A DNA stretch of 64,000 nucleotides from Kitagawia praeruptora. Lineage: Eukaryota > Streptophyta > Magnoliopsida > Apiales > Apiaceae. Position numbers and translations under genes: made by a program. Within the stretch, counting starts at the first letter, position 1. Every line of letters starts with the position of its first letter. The stretch spans positions 64,527,501 through 64,591,500 of the forward strand of contig CM075354.1 of NCBI GenBank assembly GCA_037693485.1. Direction: 5' to 3'. Below are positions 1 to 12,200 of this stretch, piece after piece. The notes below the pieces were generated by a model. It did no database searches. It had not been told where the DNA came from and saw only the letters and a program-made list of their open reading frames with translations.

Positions 1-511
1 TTTTTTTAATACTGTATTAAATTTTTTATTAATTTTTTTTAAATATGAATTTTGGATGCTTAAATATTAAAATGAGATGATGATCATAATTATATAAATG
101 TTATCCATGATATTTCTAGAAAATGTATGATTTTAGTTTAAAAAAATATAGAAAATGTGATAGATTTTAGTCGAAAAGGTAATAAGTTATTTATTAGTTA
201 TTATAAAATTATTATTTTGTTTTATTGAATAGAATGCTCGTGATATAATTGGAAAAAAAGAGGATTTAGTTAGAGAAAATTAAAAAGGTAATATATTTTA
301 GGTGAAAAAGGTAATTGATTAGTTTATAGTAATTATAACTTAATTATGTTATTTTACAAAATAAAATTGCTCGTAATTTTTTTAGAAAAGGAGAAATTAA
401 TGTTGCACGTGATATTATTTCTAAAGAGGAATTTTAGTTAGATAATATAGGAAAAGGATGATACATTTTAGGTAAAAAGGATAATCGGTTAATATTGGTA
501 TTATAAAATTA

Positions 512-1543
512 CTAGCTTATAGCTCGTGCAAAGCACGGGTTAATTTTAATTTACTTATAGTGTAGTTATATAATATTATAAATATTCATGTTTATACACT
601 ATAACTTTTAGTATTAAATCTAAATTAATATGTTGCTGGCGGGAATCGAATCTTAGACCTCTGTATATAACAATTTTTATAACAACTTTTAGTATAGCAT
701 CCAACAATCATCATATATTTGAGCTACCGATCTATTAATGAAAAGGATAACCAAAACCAAACTACAAAATATATCTCACTTTGCTTATTACATTATGTAA
801 TATAGATAGTATAAATTTTGTAAAAAAATTATATATGTAACCAATAATAAGTTGTTTTTTGACTTTTTTGTTACATCTTATTATTACCTGATTTTTTTTC
901 AATATTAACGTAAATTATATGCACATATGAAGTACAGAAGACAAACATGAATTTTTGTTTTGAACCGGAACATTTAGTAAAAGTCAGGTTTGATTTGGAT
1001 TGTTTCCCGAAAGCCAGGACATAATAGTTTTTTATAGAAGAGATGAGGGTTGCTTCGTGCTTATGTACTCGCAATTTTTTAATGCTATCTTGTAAATTAA
1101 ATTTTTGGCGTGTACTAATATCAAATTTAATTGATGATTAATGATGTTCTAATATTAAATTTAATAGATGATTAATGAGTTTTGAAAAGTAAATTTTATC
1201 GTATGTTTTATTTTGGATTGTTTCCCGAAAGCCAGAACGTAGTAGTTTTCTATAGAAGAGATGAGGGTTGCTTCGTGTCTATGTACTCGCAATTTTTCAA
1301 TGCTATCTTGTAAACTAAATTTTTGGCGTGTACTAATATCAGATTTAATAGATGATTAATGAGTTTCTAATTTTAAATTTAAAAGATGATTAATGAGTTT
1401 TGAAAACTGAATTTTATCATATGTTTTATTAGTATATTTAGAGTTATAAATACTAAATTTAATTATGTTGTTAGTGAGAGTCGAACCCTTGACCTATGGT
1501 AGTACTCGCTTATTATCCATATTATTTTTATTATATAATAGGA
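512..1543 (-). mobile_element. Nested Helitron of a second family
   Basis: On the minus strand the 3' end reads as a hairpin (CGTGC-TTT-GCACG), then AGCTATAAG and CTAG ending at 512, followed by T. The 5' end is TCCTATTATATAATAAAAAT starting at 1543, preceded by A. Removing 512-1543 restores the order of the surrounding Helitron. The hairpin differs from the host Helitron (GTGC-ATC-GCAC) but resembles the terminus at 28196-28199. No coding sequence is seen. The exact 5' boundary is inferred. Confidence 0.65.
994..1429. repeat. Two-copy tandem duplication, period ~218 bp, inside the nested Helitron
   Basis: The segment starting TTGGATTGTTTCCCGAAAGC at about 994 recurs at about 1212, including the shared stretches GAGATGAGGGTTGCTTCGTG and TTTTTGGCGTGTACTAATAT. 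The copies differ by scattered substitutions and small indels. Confidence 0.85.
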
Positions 1544-2499
1544 TATAATTATTTAATTTTATTAAATAGAACCGTCCGTGATATAATTGGAAAAGAGAGA
1601 TTTTAGTTTGAAAAAATAGATAAGATAACGTGAAAATTAAATGGTGACATTCTTTAGGTGAAAAAGATAATTGATTAGTTAATTATAATTTAATTGTTAT
1701 TTTACTAAATAAAATTGCTGGTAGTATTTTAGAAAATGAGAAATTAATGTTACCCTTGATAATTCTAAAAAAAGAATTTAATTAGAAAAAATAAAAAAGA
1801 TTATACGTTTTTAGTTGAAAAGGTAATCGTTTAATTAATAGCATTATAATATTACGATTTTATTTAATAGAATTGCCCATGATATAATTTGAAAAAGAGA
1901 GGTTTTAGTTAGAGAAAATAAAAAAAGTAACTTGTTTTGCCTGAAAAAGGTAACCCGTGATATAATTGGGGAAAAAATATTTTAGTTAGAGAAAAGATAA
2001 AAAATTAATTTATTAGTTAACACTTAACAGTAATTATAATTTGTTTTTAATTAGCTAAAATATAAAAGATATAATATTTTAACTGAAAAAGGAAACTGCT
2101 TAGTTCTTAAAAAAAAAAAGCTAACATGTTTAACCCGAAAAAGGAGATTGATTAGTAAAGTAAAATTTTTATTTAAATAAAATATAAAAGAAGATTTTTA
2201 AAAGGTAACCCGTGATATGATTGGAAAAATAGATATTTTAGTTAGAGAAAAGAGAAAAGATAATTTGCATGAAAAAATTAATTAATTAGTTAACAGTAAT
2301 TATAATATGTTTTTTAGTTAGATAAAATATAAAAGATATTGTATTTTACCTAAAAAAGGAAACTGCTTAGTTATTAAAAAGAAAAGAAAAGGTAACATGT
2401 TTAACCTGAAAAAGGAAATTGATTAGTAAAGCAAAAATTTTAGTTAGATAAATATAAAAAAAATTATCTGTAATATAATTAAATAAGGGTAAATAAGTA

Positions 2500-3664
2500 A
2501 AATCAACAATTATCGTACCGACCGACCGATCGACCAAACTTTTAATGTTTCGACAGTAAGAGAAAAGAAAAAGGTAACGTGTTTTGGCTGAAAAAGGTAA
2601 CCGTCCATGATATAATTGGAAAAAGAGAAATTTTAGTTAGAGAAAAAAAAAGGTTACGTGTTTTGGCTGAAAAAAGTAATTGATTGGTTAATAGTAATTA
2701 TAATATAATTATGTTATTTTATTAAATAAAATTGCTCGTAGTGTTTTTAAAAAAGGAGAAATTTTAGTTAGATAAAATATAAAAGATATTGTATTTTACC
2801 TAAAAAAATATTTAGTTATTGAAAAATAGAAAAGGTAAAATGCTTAAACTGAAAAAGAAAATTGATTAATAAATAAGAAATTTTAGTTATATAAAATATA
2901 AAAGATATTGTATTTTACTTGAAAAAGGAAATTATTTGTTATTGAAAAATGGAAAAGATAATATGTTTAACCTGAAAAAGGAAATTGATTAGTTAGTAGG
3001 ATGGATTTTATGTGTAATTTAGTAAGGGTAAATAAGTAAAATCAATAGGTACCGTACCGATCGACCGACCGACCAAACTTTTAATGTTTCGGTCGTAAGA
3101 GAAAAGAAAAAGGTAACTTGTTTTGGTTGAAAAAGGTAACCGTCCATGATATAATTGGAAAAATAGAAATTTTAGTTAGAGAAAAAAAAAGGTTACGTGT
3201 TTTGGCTGAAAAAGGTAATTGATTGGTTAATAGTAATTATAATATAATTATGTTATTTTATTAAATAAAATTGCTCGTTGTGTTTTTAAAAAAGGAGAAA
3301 TTTTAGTTAGATAAAATATAAAAGATATTGTATTTTACCTAAAAAAATTATTTAGTTATTGAAAAATAGAAAAGGTAATATGTTTAAACTGAAAAAGAAA
3401 ATTGATTAATAAAGGAGAAATTTTAGTTAGATAAAATATAAAAGATATTGTATTTTACTTGAAAAATGGAAAAGATAATATGTTTAACCTGAAAAAGGAA
3501 ATTGATTAGTTAGTAGGATAGATTTTATCTGTAACTGCTAAGGGTAAATAAGTAAAATCAATAGGTACCGTACCGACCGACCAAACTTTTAATGTTTCGG
3601 TTTTTATATAATAGTACCGACCGACCAAACTTTTAATGTTTCGGCTTTTATATAATAGTATAGA
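2500..3664 (-). repeat. Reiterated Helitron 5'-end segments
   Basis: CCAAACTTTTAATGTTTCG, which belongs to the Helitron 5' terminus on the minus strand, occurs at about 2533, 3072, 3581 and 3624, each next to variable runs of CGAC/CGAT tetranucleotides. The 2533 and 3072 copies are followed by related ~500-bp bodies, so the element grew by repeated duplication of its own 5' part. Confidence 0.8.
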
Positions 3665-4240
3665 TAGATATGAGTACCATACCGATCAAATTTTTAATTA
3701 ATTATATAATATAATATTGATTGATAGAATTATATTTTTAATAAATTATATAAAATAGTTATAACATAAAAAAGATAGATCGATTTTAATAAATTTAATA
3801 AAAATAATTATAATATAAAAAATATTATAATTTATTTATACACTAATATATAATAAGCAAACATGAGTATAATTTGGTTGTTTGGTTCAACCATTTAAAA
3901 TAATAGTGACCGTTAGATATTTAGTAAATAGATGATAACCGTTAGATCTAATAATAAGAAATATTCTATATTTGAATATCTCTTCTAAATATCTAAGGTT
4001 CGAATCCCGCCAATAACAAATTTACATTAAAATTTAATATAATTATTTTTCAATAATACATGTCATTTATTATTATTACTAATAATTTTATCATTAATAT
4101 TAGAAAATTGAATTATGTCCATAATAAATTATTTTACTTTATTTTATTTAATCATATATTTCTAAAAATATTAAAAAATAACACGTGCTTAGCTAAATAA
4201 ACATATTAAATAATATATAGAAAAACCTAGAAAATAGTAA
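3665..4240. other. AT-rich spacer between head-to-head Helitrons
   Basis: No gene. A short segment near 3990-4035 (GGTTCGAATCCCGCC with AT-rich flanks) resembles, in reverse complement, the segment at about 630-660 inside the nested Helitron, so part of this spacer is probably also Helitron-derived. Confidence 0.5.
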
Positions 4241-7200
4241 TCTATACTATTATATAAATTCCGAAACATTGAAAGTTTGGTTGGTTGGTTGGTTGGTACC
4301 TATTGATTTTACTTATTTACACTTACTCAATTATGAATAAAATCCATCCTACTAATTAATCAATTCCCTTTTTCAAGTTAAACATATTATCTTTTCTATT
4401 TTGCAATAACTAAGTAATTTTCCTTTTCAAGTAAAATATAATATCTTTGATATTTTATCTAACTAATTGATTTTACATTTTTCAAGTTAAACATATTATC
4501 TTTTCTATTTTGCAATAACTAAGTAATTTTCCTTTTCAAGTAAAATACAATATCTTTGATATTTTATCTAACTAATTGATTTTACTTATTTACCCTTACT
4601 CAATTATGAATAAAATCCATCCTACTAATTAATCAATTCCCTTTTTCAAGTTAAACATATTATCTTTTCTATTTTGCAATAACTAAGTAATTTCCCTTTT
4701 CAAGTAAAATACAATATCTTTGATATTTTATCTAACTAAAATTTCTCATTTTTTAATCAATTTCTTTTTCCAGGTTAAACATATTACCTTTTCTATTTTT
4801 CAATAACATGTAAACATAAAATCTTTTACATTTTATCTAACTAAAATTTCTTCTTTATTAAAAACATTGCCACAATTATATAATATCATGAACGGTTACC
4901 TTTTTCAGCCAAAACAAGTTACTTTTTTTCTTTTCTCTTACTAAAACCTCTTTTTTTCCAATTATATCACGAGCGTTTCTATTTAATAAAAATAAAATAA
5001 TAATATTATACTCCGTAATACTAATAATTAACCAATTACCTTTTCAGTTACTAATTAATCAATTTTCTTTTTCAAGTTAAACATATTATCTTTTCTATTT
5101 TGCAATAACTAAGTAATTTCCTTTTTCAGGTAAAATACAATATTTTTTATATTTTATCTAACTAAAAATTCTCATTTTTTAACCAATTTCCTTTTTCAGG
5201 TTAAACATATTACCTCTTCTATTTTTCAATAACCTGAAAATACAATATTTTTTATAATTTATCTAACTAAAATTTCTCCTTTATTAAAAACATTATGAGC
5301 AATTTTGTTTAGTAAAATAACATAATTATATTATAATGACTATTAACTAATCAATTACCTTTTTCAGCCAAAACACGTTACCTTTTCTCAAACTAAAATC
5401 TTTCTTTTTCCAATTATATAATATCATGGACGATTTTTTTTTCTCTTACTAAAACATCTATTTTTCCAATTATATCACGAGCGTTTCTATTTAATAAAAA
5501 TAAAATAATAATATTATAATACTAATAATTAACCAATTACCTTTACAGCTAAAACGTATCTTATTTTCCAATTTTTTCTAACTAAATTCCCCCCCTTTTT
5601 TAGAAATATCACGTTCAACATTATGATAAGTGGATTTTATATCCACTTGGAACATTTTATATCGGCTTAAATTGATTGTTTTGGACTCAAGTTTGTGTAG
5701 TTTTGATGTGTTTTGTGTAGAAGAATATCTAAGCTTTTGTCGTTTTTGGAGATTTAATTGATTAAAATTCGGATTTTCCGGGAAGGCTGCGCAGCTTATA
5801 CTGTTTTGGTCATATCTGGAGTTCTAAAAGTCCGTTTTCAGCGATCTTACTGCCCACGCGAAGCTTGAGAGATTTTCTACAACCTGGGATAGGAAACAAG
5901 TGCAAAAAATATGCTGAATTAAATCGCGCACGTGATCTTGTTAAAGAAGGCTGGGAATTTACTGTTTTGCCCTTTTTCTAATTCTAATTGTATTCTGGGC
6001 AGTTTTGGGTACCTTCTTTAAATCCTAATTGTAATAGAAGGCAATTTCTTGCTAGGCAAGATTTGTAGAGCCTATTTAAACACATCCTACCATTGTAAAT
6101 CATAACAATTCATAGCTTTTAATCGTGTCAAGGTACTTTCGATCTTCAATTCTTTCTTCAATATTATGTTTTCATTCATTATCATTATTATTTTGTTTTC
6201 TTCTTTAATTATGTGTAACTAAATCTTTAATCTGAGGATTGGGTAGTATTCCTTGGTATTCATGTGTGTTTAATTATCTGTGATTTTCTTGCTTTGCTGA
6301 TCTGTTATTGAGGGCTTAACACAATTAGGGGAGTCATGAACCTTTGATTGGATTTTAGGGATTGTAATAACTTGGAAGAGGAGTTGCAATTTTAGTACAT
6401 GATTTAACAGACATAACTCGAATATTTGATTGGAAGATTAATAGGAGAGTTGTGAGACTTATAATTCTTGGAGCTTAATAGTTTATGATTGTCTTTGATT
6501 GTATCACGGAAGTGACAATTAGGGTATAGTTGTAGACATTATATTGTATCTTGGAAGAGAACATTATAACCTTAGAAGAATTGTTTTCAGCAGAGTAAGA
6601 ACGTAGATATCACATAGATATTGAATGTGCATTAAAACCAAGTGAAGAACCCCAGTTCTTGGATTGTTTTCCTCATATATTTTATTCTCGATTGATAATT
6701 AGTTTAATTTGGTTTAGTTTAATTTAGTTTATAAACAAACACAACATTCTTTTACACTTCTAAATTGTGAGAGATAAGAAACTTGAACTTGATATTACAT
6801 TCAGTCCTTCCCTGCGAACGAACACATAAAAATACTACTAACACATTAATTTCTCAAATTTTCTAAAAAGTATGAGTAATTTTATTTAGTAAAATAACAT
6901 AATTAAATTTAATTACTATGAACTAATCAATTACCTTTTTTACATAAATCATATCATCTTTTTAATTTTCACGTTATCTTTGGTTGGTTGGTTGGTACCT
7001 ATTGATTTTACTTATTTACCCTTACTCAATTATGAATAAAATCCATCCTACTAATTAATCAATTTCCTTTTTCAAGTTAAACATATTATCTTTTTTATTT
7101 TGCAATAACTAAGTAATTTCCCTTTTCAATTAAAATACAATATCTTTGATATTTTATCTAACTAAAATTTCTCATTTTTTAATCAATTTCTTTTTCCAGG

Positions 7201-9268
7201 TTAAACATATTACCTTTTCTATTTTTCAATAACATGTAAACATAAAATCTTTTACATTTTATCTAACTAAAATTTCTCCTTTATTAAAAACATTGCCACA
7301 ATTATATAATATCATGGACGGTTACCTTTTTCAGCCAAAACACGTTACCTTTTTTCTTTTCTCTTACTAAAACCTCTTTTTTTTCCAATTATATCACGGG
7401 CGTTTCTATTTAATAAAAATAAAATAATAAAATTATACTCCGTAATACTAATAATTAACCAATTACCATTTCAGTTACTAATTAATCAATTTCCTTTTTC
7501 AAGTTAAACATATTATCTTTTCTATTTTGCAATAACTAAGTAATTTCCTTTTTCAGGTAAAATACAATATTTTTTATATTTTATCTAACTAAAATTCTCA
7601 TTTTTTAACCAATTTCCTTTTCCAGGTTAAACATATTACCTCTTCTATTTTTCAATAACCTGAAAATTCAATATCTTTTATATTTTATCTAACTAAAATT
7701 TCTCCTTTATTAAAAACATTACGAGCAATTTTGTTTAGTAAAATAACATAATTATATTATAACGACTATTAACTAATCAATTACCTTTTTCAGCCAAAAC
7801 ACGTTACCTTTTTTCAAATTAAAATCTTTCTTTTTCCAATTATATAATATCATGGAAGATTTTCTTTTCTCTTACTAAAACATCTTTTTTTCCAATTATA
7901 TCACGAGCGTTTCTATTTAATAAAAATAAAATAATAAAATTTTAATACTAATAATTAACCAATTACCTTTTCAGCTAAAACGTATCTTATTTTCCAATTT
8001 TTTCTAACTAAATTCCCCTCTTTTTTTTAGAAATATCACGTTCGACATTAATTTCTCATATTTTCTTAAAAGTATGAGTAATTTTATTTAGTAAAATAAC
8101 ATAATTAAATTTAATTACTATGAACTAATCAATTACCTTTTTTACACAAATCATATCATCTTTTTAATTTTCACGTTATCTTTCTATTTTCTTTAACTAA
8201 AATATCTCTTTTCCGATTATATCACGGGCCGTCTATTTAATACAATAAACTTATTAATATTAATAATTTTTTCAGTCAAATTATTTTTTCTCTTTTCTCT
8301 AACTAAAATATTTTTTCCCCAATTATATCACGGGTTACCTTTTTCATCCAAAACAAGTTTACCTTTTTTATTTTCTCTAACTAAAACATCTCTTTTTCAA
8401 ATTATATCACGGGCGATTCTATTTAATAAAAATAAAATCATAATATCATAATGCTATTAATTAACCGATTACCTTTTCAGCTAAAAACGTATCATCTTCT
8501 TTATTTTTTCTAATTAAATTTCTTTTTTTAGAAATATCATGGGTAACATTAATTTCTCATTTTCTAAAAATATTACCAGCAATTTAATTTAGTAAAATAA
8601 CAATTAAATTATAATTACTATAAACTAATCAATTACTTTTTAACCTGAAGTATGTTACCTTTTAATTTTCACGTTATCTTTTCTATTTTTTCAAACTAAA
8701 ATATCTATTTTTTCAATTATATCACAGACGGTTTTATTTAATAAAATTACTAAATAATAATATTATAATATTAATATTAACGATTATCCTTTTTAGCTAA
8801 AACCTATCATCTTTTTCCTATATTATCTAACTAAAATTCCTTTTTAGAAATATCACGGGAAACATTAATTTTTTGCTTTTCTAAAAACATTACGAGCAAT
8901 TTTATTTTGTAAAATAACGTAATTAAATTAAAATTACTATAAATTAATCAATTACCCTTTTCACATAAAATATATTATCTTTTTAATTTTCTCTAACTAA
9001 ATTCTCTATTTTTCCAATTATATCACGGACATTTTATTTAATAAAACAAAATAATAATTTTATAATTACTAATAAATAACTTATTATCTTTTCAACTAAA
9101 ACCTATCACATTTTCTATATTTTTTTTAACTAAAATCATTCATTTTCTAGAAATATCATGGATAACATTTATATAATTGTGATCATCATCTCATTTAAAT
9201 ATTTAAGCCTCCAAAAATCATATTTAAAAAAAATTAATAAAAAAAATTAATATAATATTAAAAACACG
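4241..9268 (+). repeat. Helitron dimer, unit 1
   Basis: Unit 1 is itself composite. A partial copy (4241 to ~6980) carrying a solo LTR is broken after TTCACGTTATCTTT and joined at ~6982 to another 5' segment (GGTTGGTTGGTTGGTACC), which runs on to ~9265. Sequences at about 6850-6980 recur at about 8040-8180, confirming an internal partial duplication. Confidence 0.8.
5624..6843 (+). mobile_element. Solo LTR (Athila-like Ty3/gypsy) in Helitron unit 1
   Basis: A 1220-bp block begins TGATAAGTGG and ends ACTACTAACA, flanked by CATTA on both sides (5619-5623 and 6844-6848). The uninterrupted target is visible at about 8038-8055 in the same Helitron. It shares CTGTTTTGG..CATATCT and CCACGCGAAGCTTG with the Athila LTR at 31090-32354, which supports an Athila-type assignment. 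No internal domain follows, so it is a recombination product between two LTRs. Confidence 0.88.
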
Positions 9269-12200
9269 AAGTTTGGTTGGTTGGTTGGTACCTATTGATT
9301 TTACTTATTTACCCTTACTCAATTATGAATAAAATCCATCCTACTAATTAATCAATTCCCTTTTTCAAGTTAAACATATTATCTTTTCTATTTTGCAATA
9401 ACTAAGTAATTTTCCTTTTCAAGTAAAATACAATATCTTTGATATTTTATCTAACTAATTGATTTTACCTTTTTCAAGTTAAACATATTATCTTTTCTAT
9501 TTTGCAATAACTAAGTAATTTTCCTTTTCAAGTAAAATACAATATCTTTGATATTTTATCTAACTAATTGATTTTACTTATTTACCCTTACTCAATTATG
9601 AATAAAATCCATCCTACTAATTAATCAATTCCCTTTTTCAAGTTAAACATATTATCTTTTCTATTTTGCAATAACTAAGTAATTTCCCTTTTCAAGTAAA
9701 ATACAATATCTTTGATATTTTATCTAACTAAAATTTCTCATTTTTTAATCAATTTTTTTTTCCAGGTTAAACATATTACCTTTTCTATTTTTCAATAACA
9801 TGTAAACATAAAATCTTTTACATTTTATCTAACTAAAATTTCTCCTTTATTAAAAACATTGCCACAATTATATAATATCATGAACGGTTACCTTTTTCAG
9901 CCAAAACAAGTTACTTTTTTTCTTTTCTCTTACTAAAACCTCTTTTTTTCCAATTATATCACGAGCGTTTCTATTTAATAAAAATAAAATAATAATATTA
10001 TACTCCGTAATACTAATAATTAACCAATTACCTTTTCAGTTACTAATTAATCAATTTTCTTTTTCAAGTTAAACATATTATCTTTTCTATTTTGCAATAA
10101 CTAAGTAATTTCCTTTTTCAGGTAAAATACAATATTTTTTATATTTTATCTAACAAAAAATTCTCATTTTTTAACCAATTTCCTTTTTCAGGTTAAACAT
10201 ATTACCTCTTCTATTTTTCAATAACCTGAAAATACAATATTTTTTATAATTTATCTAACTAAAATTTCTCCTTTATTAAAAACATTATGAGCAATTTTGT
10301 TTAGTAAAATAACATAATTATATTATAACGACTATTAACTAATCAATTACCTTTTTCAGCCAAAACACGTTACCTTTTCTCAAACTAAAATCTTTCTTTT
10401 TCCAATTATGTAATATCATGGACGATTTTCTTTTCTCTTACTAAAACATCAATTTTTCCAATTATATCACGAGCGTTTCTATTTAATAAAAATAAAATAA
10501 TAATATTATAATACTAATAGTTAACCAATTACCTTTACAGCTAAAACGTATCTTATTTTCCAATTTTTTCTAACTAAATTCCCCCCCTTTTTTAGAAATA
10601 TCACGTTCAACATTATGATAAGTGGATTTTATATCCACTTGGAACATTTTATATCGGCTTAAATTGATTGTTTTGGACTCAAGTTTGTGTAGTTTTGATG
10701 TGTTTTGTGTAGAAGAATATCTAAGCTTTTGTCGTTTTTGGAGATTTAATTGATTAAAATTCGGATTTTCCGGGAAGGCTGCGCAGCTTATACTGTTTTG
10801 GTCCTATCTGGAGTTCTAAAAGTCCGTTTTCAGCGATCTTACTGCCCACGCGAAGCTTGAGAGATTTTCTACAACCTGGGATAGGAAACAAGTGCAAAAA
10901 ATATGATGAATTAAATCGCGCACGTGATCTTGTTAAAGAAGGCTGGGAATGTACTGTTTTGCCCTTTTTCTAATTCTAATTGTATTCTGGGCAGTTTTGG
11001 GTACCTTCTTTAAATCCTAATTGTAATAGAAGGCAATTTCTTGCTAGGCAAGATTTGTAGAGCCTATTTAAACACATCCTACCATTGTAAATCATAACAA
11101 TTCATAGCTTTTAATCGTATCAAGGTACTTTCGATCTTCAATTCTTTCTTCAATATTATGTTTTCATTCATTATCATTATTATTTTGTTTTCTTCTTTAA
11201 TTATGTGTAACTAAATCTTTAATCTGAGGATTGGGTAGTATTCCTTGGTATTCATGTGTGTTTAATTATCTGTGATTTTCTTGCTTTGCTGATCTGTTAT
11301 TGAGGGCTTAACACAATTAGGGGAGTCATGAACCTTTGATTGGATTTTAGGGATTGTAATAACTTGGAAGAGGAGTTGCAATTTTAGTACATGATTTAAC
11401 AGACATAACTCGAATATTTGATTGGAAGATTAATAGGAGAGTTGTGAGACTTATAATTCTTGGAGCTTAATAGTTTATGATTGTCTTTGATTGTATCACG
11501 GAAGTGACAATTAGGGTATAGTTGTAGACATTATATTGTATCTTGGAAGAGAACATTATAACCTTAGAAGAATTGTTTTCAGCAGAGTAAGAACGTAGAC
11601 ATCACATAGATATTGAATGTGCATTGAAACCAAGTGAAGAACCCCAGTTCTTGGATTGTTTTCCTCATATATTTTATTCTCGATTGATAATTAGTTTAAT
11701 TTGGTTTAGTTTAATTTAGTTTATAAACAAACACAACATTCTTTTACACTTCTAAATTGTGAGAGATAAGAAACTTGAACTTGATATTACATTCAGTCCT
11801 TCCCTGCGAACGAACACATAAAAATACTACTAACACATTAATTTCTCAAATTTTCTAAAAAGTATGAGTAATTTTATTTAGTAAAATAACATAATTAAAT
11901 TTAATTACTATGAACTAATCAATTACCTTTTTTACATAAATCATATCATCTTTTTAATTTTCACGTTATCTTTGGTTGGTTGGTTGGTACATATTGATTT
12001 TACTTATTTACCCTTACTCAATTATGAATAAAATCCATCCTACTAATTAATCAATTCCCTTTTTCAAGTTAAACATATTATCTTTTTTATTTTGCAATAA
12101 CTAAGTAATTTCCCTTTTCAATTAAAATACAATATCTTTGATATTTTATCTAACTAAAATTTCTCATTTTTTAATCAATTTCTTTTTCCAGGTTAAACAT

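Larger units (their letters stand above)
1..3664 (-). mobile_element. Helitron (non-autonomous), minus strand, 3' end outside window
   Basis: Read on the minus strand this begins at 3664 with TCTATACTATTATATAAAAG, the same 5' terminus as the plus-strand Helitrons at 4241 and 14180, preceded by A as Helitron insertion between A and T requires. Its far end (window bases 1-140) is the reverse complement of the last ~140 bases of the 4241-14176 element, so the 3' hairpin and CTAG end lie just left of the window. It contains no Rep or helicase coding sequence and is therefore non-autonomous. It is interrupted by a second Helitron at 512-1543. Confidence 0.82.

Noticed and set aside
630..660. GGGAATCGAATC (and GTCGAACCC near 1475) as a SINE B box
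   Set aside because: No A box at the right distance and no long target duplication; these are repeats internal to the Helitron.
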